DNA of 7,608 bases from Cyclobacteriaceae bacterium (lineage in GTDB: Bacteria; Bacteroidota; Bacteroidia; Cytophagales; Cyclobacteriaceae), in assembly GCA_025455445.1 (NCBI GenBank), contig JALOMN010000062.1, positions 1 through 7,608 of the forward strand. The letters run 5' to 3'. The translations under genes were made by a program, and so were the position numbers. The notes beneath the pieces are model-generated. The model ran no database searches. It saw only the letters and a list, made by a program, of their open reading frames with translations, and had not been told where the DNA came from. This document shows positions 1-5,162 of the stretch, piece by piece (position 1 is the stretch's first letter; the number at the start of each line of letters is the position of its first letter).

Positions 1-4
1 ATTC

Positions 5-22
5 AAAACAAAATTTTGTTTT
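5..22. promoter_or_regulatory. Perfect 18-bp palindrome before the TetR gene, candidate operator
   Basis: The bases AAAACAAAATTTTGTTTT read identically on both strands and end seven bases before the ATG of the TetR-type gene. TetR-family dimers usually bind palindromes of about this size and often repress their own gene, so this is the natural autoregulatory operator candidate. The assignment rests on symmetry and position only. The tract is very AT-rich, which raises the chance of a fortuitous palindrome, and the promoter itself would lie outside the window. Confidence 0.45.
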
Positions 23-29
23 TATTTTA

Positions 30-674
30 ATGGGCAACTATAAAAAAGGCATCGAAATGCGCCAAAATATCGTACAGGAGGCGCGCAGAATTTTTAACAA
101 AGAGGGGCTGCAGTTGACCTTGGATCAGATCGCACAAAAACTGGGTATTACAAAGGGTAGAATAACCAACTACTTCCCCACCAAGGATAACCTATTTGTG
201 GCACTGTCTCAAGAGTATGATCTTCGCTTTCAGGAACTGATGGCTTCCTTTGGCGAGAGTCGCACAGTTAGTTTTCAATGGTTAGCAACTGTTTATGCTG
301 CCATTATGGATTTGCAGTATGAACACAGGAGTACGATCATTTTCGCGGCAACCACCAGCAGCGGACAGAAGGAAATGCACGAGCAGGTTACTCAAAGCTA
401 TAAAACGAACAGTAAACAGGTGAGTCAAATGGTGAACGTATTGGTGGAGGCAGGTTTAATTAAGCCCGAATTACAGGAGTCTGAGAATTTCGATGTGTTC
501 TGTTTCCAACATGTTAATCTGTTTACTACCTGGGTAATCAGCAAGGAGATTTATTACAGTACTAGTTCTTACAAAAAAATGAAGCCAGTCTATCTCAAAG
601 GTATTTTCGGGTGTTACTACCCTTATCTGACAAAGAAAGGCCTTGACCAATTCAAGAAACTTGTTTTAGACTAA
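30..674 (+). CDS. TetR/AcrR-family transcriptional regulator
   Basis: A 214-residue protein with the usual TetR layout: a short N-terminal DNA-binding domain (about residues 12-58) followed by a helical ligand-binding and dimerisation domain. The helix-turn-helix is plain at residues 30-52, where LTLDQIAQKLGITKGRITNYF precedes PTKDNLF, matching the family pattern of a 'diA..lGvs.g..Y.yF.sKe.L' type. The C-terminal part has no recognisable ligand signature, so the inducer is unknown. The first ATG at 30 is taken as the start. A second ATG at 57 (residue 10) also leaves the HTH intact and cannot be excluded. The length is normal for the family. It probably acts as a cytoplasmic repressor, with the palindrome at 5-22 as the likely self-operator. 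Its other targets cannot be read here: the upstream neighbour is outside the window, and the next gene lies 460 bases downstream. No clear terminator follows the stop codon. Confidence 0.9.
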   Translation: MGNYKKGIEMRQNIVQEARRIFNKEGLQLTLDQIAQKLGITKGRITNYFPTKDNLFVALSQEYDLRFQELMASFGESRTVSFQWLATVYAAIMDLQYEHRSTIIFAATTSSGQKEMHEQVTQSYKTNSKQVSQMVNVLVEAGLIKPELQESENFDVFCFQHVNLFTTWVISKEIYYSTSSYKKMKPVYLKGIFGCYYPYLTKKGLDQFKKLVLD

Positions 675-1020
675 TGCTAAACTATTAAATTATGTTTATG
701 TGACGAAAATTATAATTTAAGAAGGTGGGAATTTAGCTCTTACCATTACTTAAATGTTGAAGTGGTTTTTACGGCTTTTGAATGTTTCAAATACACAGTA
801 TAATTAGAAGCATAATCATTTTTAAAATGCAAAGTGTAGACCTTTTCATCTCTCATTTTTCCTGTATTTTATTTTTCAAAGTTCAAGTTGACCTGAATCT
901 TGTTTCTAATATAAATCCTTAGAACAGGGAACGTAACCAGTTTGATAATCAATTTGTCCTTGCGCCTATTATTGCCATCCTGAATGTATAATAATCTCTA
1001 ATGCTTAAACACCTTAACGA

Positions 1021-1042
1021 TAATCAAATCCTCATTTGATTA
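1021..1042. repeat. Inverted repeat, 9-bp perfect arms with a 4-base centre
   Basis: Arms TAATCAAAT (1021-1029) and ATTTGATTA (1034-1042) flank CCTC. The element lies 92 bases before the serine hydrolase start codon. It could be a protein-binding site for that gene or a weak stem-loop. It is A/T-only except for two G:C pairs and has no following U-tract, so it is not a good intrinsic terminator for the TetR gene. Its left arm is part of the repeated nonamer GATAATCAA that also occurs at 944-952. Confidence 0.4.
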
Positions 1043-1085
1043 AAAGCATTATATCAAACACCTGCCACTCTTAACATTTCTGCTT

Positions 1086-1118
1086 TTTGCAAAGCATAAT
1101 TCGGTAATTTTCAGTTTG
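1086..1118 (+). promoter_or_regulatory. Candidate Bacteroidota-type promoter for the serine hydrolase
   Basis: TTTG at 1086-1089 and TCAGTTTG at 1111-1118 are separated by 21 bases. The second element matches the Bacteroidota -7 consensus TAnnTTTG at all fixed positions except the A. The spacing fits the known -33/-7 pattern. The resulting leader would be only about ten bases before the ATG at 1135. In AT-rich DNA, one-mismatch matches are common, so this is weak. Confidence 0.25.
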
Positions 1119-1134
1119 AACAAAGTTCTTCCTT

Positions 1135-2361
1135 ATGAAAACTCTCCTTTCAATTTTCATATTCATTTCACTCACTACTGTCACTATCGCGCAAAAGAAA
1201 AAGCAGGCAGCCCCAGCATTCTATTATCCCGGCAAGGAGTGGCAACATAAAACTCCGGAAGAAGTGAGTATGGATGCTGCCAAACTGAAAGAAGCGATTG
1301 ACTATGCAATTGCGCATGAAACGAAAAGTCCGCGCAGCATGGAAGAAAATCATTACCGTACGTTTGGCAAAGAGCCGTTTGGCGATGCCATCGGCCCGAT
1401 GAAAGACCGCGGGGCACAAACTGGCATCATCATCAAAAATGGTTATGTGATTGCCGAGTGGGGCGAACCACACCGGCCCGATATGACACACAGTGTCACG
1501 AAAAGTTTTCTCTCCGCCACAGTGGGTCTGGCATATGATGGCGGATTAATTAAAAGCATCAGTGATACTGTGTATCACTACGTGCCACCTATACAACTTT
1601 ACTCACCAATTCAGGTTGGCAATAAGGCTGATCAGTTTGGCGATGCGCAGATGTTGGATTTATTCAGCACACCGCACAATAAAAAAATCACTTGGAATGA
1701 TCTGCTCCGACAAACGAGTGATTGGGAAGGCACACTGTGGGGCAAACCCGATTGGGCTGATCGCCCCAGCGCCAATGCAAGTGAGTGGCTCACGCGCGCA
1801 CGCCATACTCCGGGCACTGTGTATGAATACAATGACACACGCGTAAATGTACTCGCTCTGGCAGTTCTCAACGTATGGCGAAAACCGCTGCCTCAAGTAC
1901 TCAAAGAAAATATCATGGACGAAATCGGTGCCTCCACTACCTGGCGCTGGTATGGTTATGAAAATTCATTTATCGTACTGGATGGACAAATCGTGCAATC
2001 CGTGAGTGGTGGCGGGCATTGGGGCGGTGGCATGATTATCAGCGCCTATGACATGGCGCGTTTTGGTTACTTAACGTTGCGTAACGGAAAGTGGAATGGC
2101 AAGCAACTTATTTCCGAACAATGGATGAAGTGGTCCACCACACCTACACCCGCACAAACCGGCTATGGATTTATGAATTACTTCTTAAATACAGATGGAA
2201 AATATCTGCCCAGTGCACCAACTACTGCTTTCACACACATCGGCAATGGCACCAATATGATTTATGTAGACAGAGAAAATGACATTGTTGCTATGGTGCG
2301 TTGGATAGACAACAACTCACTGGATGGATTTGTGAGTGCCTTGCTGAAGGCGATGAAATAA
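1135..2361 (+). CDS. Exported serine hydrolase, class C beta-lactamase-like fold
   Basis: A 408-residue protein with an N-terminal signal peptide: Met-Lys-Thr, a hydrophobic stretch to about residue 18, and likely cleavage after Ala-19, just before a KKK patch. The mature part fits the beta-lactamase/penicillin-binding family (PF00144). The nucleophile motif S-x-x-K is Ser120-Val-Thr-Lys123, in THSVTKSF. The second motif aligns at Tyr232-Asn-Asp234, where the family usually has Tyr-x-Asn. The third motif is His368-Ile-Gly370, the H-x-G variant common in esterase-like members in place of K-T-G. A glycine-rich SGGGHWGGGM at 291-300, before SAYDMARFG, also matches the family. It should act in the periplasm or outside the cell on an ester or amide bond. 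The substrate (peptide, ester or beta-lactam) cannot be told. It is complete in length. By hand count GC is about 48% over 1141-1560, higher than in the flanking AT-rich DNA and the toxin-antitoxin genes. No T9SS sorting domain is seen at the C-terminus. Confidence 0.9.
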   Translation: MKTLLSIFIFISLTTVTIAQKKKQAAPAFYYPGKEWQHKTPEEVSMDAAKLKEAIDYAIAHETKSPRSMEENHYRTFGKEPFGDAIGPMKDRGAQTGIIIKNGYVIAEWGEPHRPDMTHSVTKSFLSATVGLAYDGGLIKSISDTVYHYVPPIQLYSPIQVGNKADQFGDAQMLDLFSTPHNKKITWNDLLRQTSDWEGTLWGKPDWADRPSANASEWLTRARHTPGTVYEYNDTRVNVLALAVLNVWRKPLPQVLKENIMDEIGASTTWRWYGYENSFIVLDGQIVQSVSGGGHWGGGMIISAYDMARFGYLTLRNGKWNGKQLISEQWMKWSTTPTPAQTGYGFMNYFLNTDGKYLPSAPTTAFTHIGNGTNMIYVDRENDIVAMVRWIDNNSLDGFVSALLKAMK

Positions 2362-2386
2362 CGATGGTTGCTAAAAAGTGCATGTG

Positions 2387-2415
2387 TGTCAGATTGAGGT
2401 TTTCGAAAACTGACA
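2387..2415. repeat. Nested inverted repeats between convergent genes, weak terminator candidate
   Basis: TGTCAG (2387-2392) pairs with CTGACA (2410-2415). Overlapping this is a perfect 12-bp palindrome GTTTTCGAAAAC (2399-2410). They lie 26 bases after the serine hydrolase stop codon, in the gap shared with the converging toxin gene. A stem-loop here could help end transcription, but no run of T follows on either strand. A terminator role is therefore only a possibility. Confidence 0.3.
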
Positions 2416-2520
2416 GAACTTATATGCATCATTCAGGTGCCCAAGTTTGAGAATAAATTATTACTATATTCTAATGTTTCGTTTTAGAAAGACATTCATA
2501 GCAAAAGATTGATTGGAGCG

Positions 2521-2844
2521 CTAAATCTTGACTTCTGTTGGGCCTGGTTGAAGTGGAGTGGCTAGGATCTCCTTTACTTTTGGAACGAGTTCTTTTAATG
2601 TTGAGTAACTGTTATCTGATGCATTTAACACAATGACAGAAATTATGTATCTGGTAAAATTTTGCTGATACTGTAAATTCTTATCAAACGTTAATAATGC
2701 ATCAAAGCTATTCTCAATTAATAAAGTCAACAATTTACCATTTGAAATTCCGGCCCATCCCTTATCAGCTACCGTATAAATTTCATGTTCTGCAAAGTCA
2801 TGTTTTAATCTCTTAGGAAGATTCTCATCAAGCAGCAGTCTCAT
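2521..2844 (-). CDS. DUF5615 PIN-like protein, predicted toxin of a type II toxin-antitoxin pair
   Basis: A 107-residue protein that begins MRLLLDENLPKRL and contains DALLTFDKNL near residues 48-57. Both are signatures of the DUF5615 PIN-like domain (PF18480), a compact relative of VapC-type ribonucleases. The likely metal-binding acidic residues are Asp6, Glu7 and Asp54. In the middle motif GISNGKLL (32-39), an Asn (35) stands where classical PIN domains often have Asp. The protein is of normal length. Its ATG lies inside the last codons of the upstream DUF433 gene, a 17-base overlap in a different frame, which suggests translational coupling with the antitoxin made first. Such pairs are predicted to work as RNase toxin plus neutralising partner. 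The RNA target is unknown and activity is inferred from family only. GC is about 35% over the pair, lower than in the serine hydrolase. Confidence 0.85.
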   Translation of the reverse strand: MRLLLDENLPKRLKHDFAEHEIYTVADKGWAGISNGKLLTLLIENSFDALLTFDKNLQYQQNFTRYIISVIVLNASDNSYSTLKELVPKVKEILATPLQPGPTEVKI

Positions 2845-3070
2845 AGAGTTGCTCGATATTTTTTGAGGTCAATATTTTACCCGCTATTTCAATCACTGCA
2901 ACGGCTTGATTCCTCTGTACAGTAGGGAAATCATTCAAAAACTCATCTATCGTAATTCCCTTTTCCAAATGATCAAATAGCGATTGAATAGGAACTCTTG
3001 TGCCCTTGAAAACAGGATTGCCCGATAGAATCTCTTTGTCAATTGTAATGTAATCCTTAATACGATACAT
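2828..3070 (-). CDS. DUF433 protein, predicted antitoxin
   Basis: An 80-residue protein with the DUF433 (PF04255) signature: a start MYRIKDYITIDKEI, then SGNPVFKGTRVPI at 16-28, then a C-terminal helical part (about 38-70) that resembles a small winged or helix-turn-helix DNA-binding unit. Members are commonly encoded directly before DUF5615 PIN-like genes, as here. The predicted role is to bind and neutralise the toxin and to repress the shared promoter. The ATG at 3068-3070 is chosen because the family starts at this point and no other Met is available. The TGA stop falls within the toxin gene. A TAnnTTTG match and a palindrome lie immediately upstream, fitting an autoregulated two-gene unit. 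Confidence 0.87.
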   Translation of the reverse strand: MYRIKDYITIDKEILSGNPVFKGTRVPIQSLFDHLEKGITIDEFLNDFPTVQRNQAVAVIEIAGKILTSKNIEQLYETAA

Positions 3071-3074
3071 ATTT

Positions 3075-3093
3075 CAAATGTACAAAATTTGTA
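3075..3093 (-). promoter_or_regulatory. Promoter -7 box overlapping a palindrome, toxin-antitoxin operon
   Basis: On the minus strand, TACATTTG (3075-3082) is an exact match to the Bacteroidota -7 element TAnnTTTG and ends four bases before the antitoxin ATG. It shares two bases with the odd-centred palindrome TACAAA-A-TTTGTA (3081-3093, plus-strand reading), which an antitoxin dimer could occupy to block RNA polymerase. No clean TTG -33 element was found at the usual distance. If this box is used, the transcript would be leaderless or nearly so. Both points make the call moderate. Confidence 0.45.
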
Positions 3094-3235
3094 GTTAATG
3101 CCTTCACTACTCACCCCCTAGTGATTTATTACATTTAGAATCACGTTACTCAAAGCATGAAATAATAAATTCTTCCTGGTATATTTTTTTAAATTCCATA
3201 ATTAAAAGGATGAGGGATATCAGTTCTCTGAAGAC

Positions 3236-3286
3236 TTGCGCAAAGTGCGTTCAGGCGCACAACAAATCTATTTGAAAGATTTGTGC
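3236..3286. repeat. Cluster of inverted repeats with alternative pairings
   Basis: Three symmetrical elements are packed into 51 bases: TTGCGCAA (3236-3243); GTGCG/CGCAC (3245-3249 and 3256-3260, 6-base loop); and ACAAATCT/AGATTTGT (3262-3269 and 3277-3284, 7-base loop). Some pairings exclude each other: TGCGC at 3237-3241 can also pair with GCGCA at 3255-3259, and GCAC at 3257-3260 with GTGC at 3283-3286. The patch is richer in G and C than the surrounding gap. It may be a structured RNA, a protein-binding region or a decayed gene end. It lies between the DUF1080 terminator and the toxin-antitoxin promoter. Confidence 0.4.
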
Positions 3287-3305
3287 ATGAATTGTTAAAA
3301 CCGAG

Positions 3306-3339
3306 AAAATAAAAACGGTAGACTCATCATCTACCGTTT
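3306..3339 (-). terminator. Intrinsic (rho-independent) terminator of the DUF1080 transcript
   Basis: A perfect 10-bp stem, AAACGGTAGA (3313-3322) with TCTACCGTTT (3330-3339), encloses a 7-base loop. Read on the minus strand it is followed by TTTTTATTTT (the stem's last three T included), the expected U-tract. It starts 21 bases after the DUF1080 stop codon. On the plus strand the stem is followed by CCCTTC, so it works well in one direction only. It separates the yicC/DUF1080 transcript from the toxin-antitoxin genes. Confidence 0.88.
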
Positions 3340-3360
3340 CCCTTCTATCACTAGTTAAAA

Positions 3361-4140
3361 TTATAAAGCTCGAACTTTTATCGAGCGAAAATAGACTGGT
3401 GCACCATGATCCTGTAATGAGATAGCGCCTACTTTCGATTTATTCCATCCGGGATAATCCACCCATTTACTGGCCTGGTAGCGGGTATTATAGTCTTCAC
3501 TGGATTCATCAAAATCTACTGTTTTTTCGCCATTGAGGTAATGCTCTACGTGGCCATCTTTATAAACAATACGTGACACGTTCCACTCACCCACTGGCAT
3601 CACTTTCTTATTGGTGGGTGCTTCAAACATATCATAATTACTACCCACCACCTGCGCGGGTTTCAATGCACCACCCGTCCAGCCTGCATCGTCCATTACC
3701 TGGTATTCAGGGCCGGTTTCATAATCATGTTTATATTCAGGACTCTCTACAACATGGTAAAGAATACCGCTGTTTCCACCAGGTGTAATTTTCCATTCCA
3801 CACTTAATTCAAAATTGCCAAAGGTTTTGGTGGTCATTAAAGACCCTCCCATTTTTCCGCTGCCTTCGCCCAATCCGGTACCATCACAAATTATGACTCC
3901 GTCTTTTACAGTCCACAACGGACCAATCGTATCGCTGTTATAACGCTTCCAGCCGTCAAGCGTGGAGCCATCGAATAACAATTCCCAACCCGCTGCCTTT
4001 TCTTCGTCAGTTAAGGTGTTAGGACCAGCGGCAACTTCCACCGCAGCGGTCTCTTGCTGTGTGTTGGATTTCTGACATGCTATAGGTAACCAAATGATGG
4101 TGGTTGCCACCAGCAAAGTGAATAGATTGATTTTTTTCAT
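3361..4140 (-). CDS. DUF1080 / 3-keto-disaccharide hydrolase family lipoprotein
   Basis: A 259-residue protein. The N-terminus is a lipoprotein-type signal: MKK, a hydrophobic core, then Leu-Pro-Ile-Ala-Cys22. Pro at -3 is less usual than Leu. The mature Cys is followed by a flexible linker to about residue 45. One DUF1080 domain (PF06439, concanavalin A-like beta-sandwich) fills residues 51-258. Landmarks are GWELLFDGSTLDGW (51-64), NSGILYH (123-129), GPEYQVMDD (143-151) and the closing LQDHGAPVYFRSIKVR (242-257). The family is linked to cleavage of 3-keto-glycosides made by glucoside 3-dehydrogenases, but no such dehydrogenase is in this window and the substrate is inferred. It is probably anchored in the periplasm or outer membrane. 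It lies 76 bases after yicC on the same strand and is followed by a strong terminator. No convincing promoter of its own was found, so cotranscription with yicC is possible. Confidence 0.93.
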   Translation of the reverse strand: MKKINLFTLLVATTIIWLPIACQKSNTQQETAAVEVAAGPNTLTDEEKAAGWELLFDGSTLDGWKRYNSDTIGPLWTVKDGVIICDGTGLGEGSGKMGGSLMTTKTFGNFELSVEWKITPGGNSGILYHVVESPEYKHDYETGPEYQVMDDAGWTGGALKPAQVVGSNYDMFEAPTNKKVMPVGEWNVSRIVYKDGHVEHYLNGEKTVDFDESSEDYNTRYQASKWVDYPGWNKSKVGAISLQDHGAPVYFRSIKVRAL

Positions 4141-4216
4141 AATTCTCAGGTTTTTTGTATTTAAAATAACAACTCCAGTTACTGTTTGCGAAGCGAATTT
4201 ATACTTGTGGTAAATA

Positions 4217-5098
4217 TCAAAGTACGTTGTTCAGTTGTTCTTTAATCTTTTCAAGCTCTTCTTTCATCATCACCACATGCTTTTGCATTTCGGCATCATT
4301 GGCTTTACTTCCAATGGTATTTATTTCACGGCCTATTTCCTGAGATATAAAGCCCAATTTCTTTCCATTCGATTGCTTTTCTGTTAATATTTTCAGGAAA
4401 TAATCGAGATGTGATTTTAAGCGCACCCGCTCTTCGTGTATATCCAGTTTTTCGATATAAAATATAATTTCTTGCTCAAGTCTATTGGGATCAAATCCTT
4501 CACTGCCAAAAAAATCAGTTATACTACCCTTTATTTTATTGCGTACTTTTTCTATTCGCTTCGGATCAATCTCTTCTACATTTTTTAAACCCGATTCAAT
4601 GGCATGTATATATCCGACAAGTTTTTCTTGCAACACTTTTCCTTCCTGTACACGAAACTGCTCGCATTTTTCAATCGCTTCATTTACTAATCGCAACACA
4701 CGCTCCCACTCAGCAGGATCAAGTTCTTCTTTTCCGTTGCCCTGAATAACTTCAGGAGAATTAAGCGCGATTTCAAAAATCGGTGCAAGTGCCGGGGCGT
4801 GCACACTATCAGCCAGCTTTTGCAATTCCTTATAGTATGCTGCAAAAAGTGCTTCATTATAGGTTTGTCGAATTTCCTGGCGGCCGGTGCGCTGATAGTC
4901 TATAGAGAGTGATACTTTTCCTCGTTCTAATTTTTCGGCTATTAAGTTTCGTAACTCTAATTCCTTTTCAGAGAACTGCTTTGAAAGCCGAAGGTTCAGG
5001 TCGAGAAATTTTGAATTTAAACTCTTCACTTCAACGGTGATATTCAGATCGCCCGTATTGATAGTAACCTGACCAAAGCCGGTCATTGATTTAATCAT
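4217..5098 (-). CDS. yicC: YicC/YloC-family endoribonuclease
   Basis: A 293-residue, full-length member. The N-terminal YicC-like domain (PF03755) opens with the hallmark MIKSMTGFG and continues with VEVKSLNSKFLDLNLRL (22-38). The C-terminal DUF1732 domain (PF08340, about 208-293) contains DIHEERVRLKSHLDYF (219-234) and the signature SQEIGREINTIGSKAND (252-268), ending in a long helix. Family members (E. coli YicC, B. subtilis YloC) are oligomeric cytoplasmic endoribonucleases implicated in turnover of small RNAs and mRNAs. The start is fixed by the family's conserved N-terminus. In many Bacteroidota yicC is followed by gmk and nadD. Here it is followed by a DUF1080 lipoprotein gene instead. 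It begins 64 bases after the end of the propeller-barrel gene, on the same strand, with overlapping palindromes in the gap. Confidence 0.95.
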   Translation of the reverse strand: MIKSMTGFGQVTINTGDLNITVEVKSLNSKFLDLNLRLSKQFSEKELELRNLIAEKLERGKVSLSIDYQRTGRQEIRQTYNEALFAAYYKELQKLADSVHAPALAPIFEIALNSPEVIQGNGKEELDPAEWERVLRLVNEAIEKCEQFRVQEGKVLQEKLVGYIHAIESGLKNVEEIDPKRIEKVRNKIKGSITDFFGSEGFDPNRLEQEIIFYIEKLDIHEERVRLKSHLDYFLKILTEKQSNGKKLGFISQEIGREINTIGSKANDAEMQKHVVMMKEELEKIKEQLNNVL

Positions 5099-5102
5099 AA
5101 CA

Positions 5103-5134
5103 CAAAACCAATCTGTTTATGCTAGCATTGGCAA
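5103..5134 (-). promoter_or_regulatory. Weak candidate promoter for yicC
   Basis: On the minus strand TTG (5132-5134) and TGGTTTTG (5103-5110) are 21 bases apart. The latter misses one fixed base of TAnnTTTG. The box ends four bases before the ATG, so the leader would be nearly absent. The TTG lies inside the palindrome at 5125-5137. An independent yicC promoter is possible but not well supported. Confidence 0.2.
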
Positions 5135-5137
5135 TGC
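5119..5137. repeat. Two overlapping palindromes upstream of yicC
   Basis: ATGCTAGCAT (5119-5128) is a perfect 10-bp palindrome. GCATTG-G-CAATGC (5125-5137) is a 13-bp palindrome with a single central base. They share the arm GCAT (5125-5128), which can pair to either side. The position, between the large envelope gene and yicC, suits an operator or a small mRNA hairpin. No U-tract follows on the minus strand, so it is not an intrinsic terminator. Confidence 0.5.
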
Positions 5138-5162
5138 GAAGGTATTCAATTTTATCAGATGC

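Larger units (their letters stand above)
675..1134. other. 460-bp AT-rich intergenic region with several inverted repeats, no gene seen
   Basis: No convincing coding frame is present on either strand. The stretch is visibly richer in A and T than the genes around it. It holds four small symmetrical elements: AAATTATAATTT at 707-718; TTTGAA/TTCAAA with a 3-base spacer at 777-791; TTGAT-A-ATCAA at 942-952; and a 9-bp-arm inverted repeat at 1021-1042 (listed separately). The nonamer GATAATCAA occurs at 944-952 and again at 1019-1027. In such AT-rich DNA, some of these will be chance. The length leaves room for regulation of the downstream serine hydrolase gene. Confidence 0.6.

Noticed and set aside
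1168..1491. 107-codon open frame on the minus strand inside the serine hydrolase gene
   Set aside because: It lies antisense to a gene with clear active-site motifs and a signal peptide, and its translation shows no domain or plausible start context.
1135..2361. Antibiotic-resistance beta-lactamase
   Set aside because: The motif variants (Tyr-Asn-Asp and His-Ile-Gly) and the extended N-terminal region fit general serine hydrolases better. Nothing shows beta-lactam activity.
2469..2489. TTCTAA/TTAGAA inverted repeat as terminator of the toxin gene
   Set aside because: It has a weak A/T-rich 6-bp stem with a 9-base loop and no U-tract on the minus strand, so it cannot be distinguished from chance in this composition.
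3210..3275. Mini-gene on the plus strand starting MRDISSLKTC, 21 codons, after an AAAAGG sequence
   Set aside because: It is very short, has no known family, and the frame with the more protein-like reading is a different one. There is no evidence of translation.
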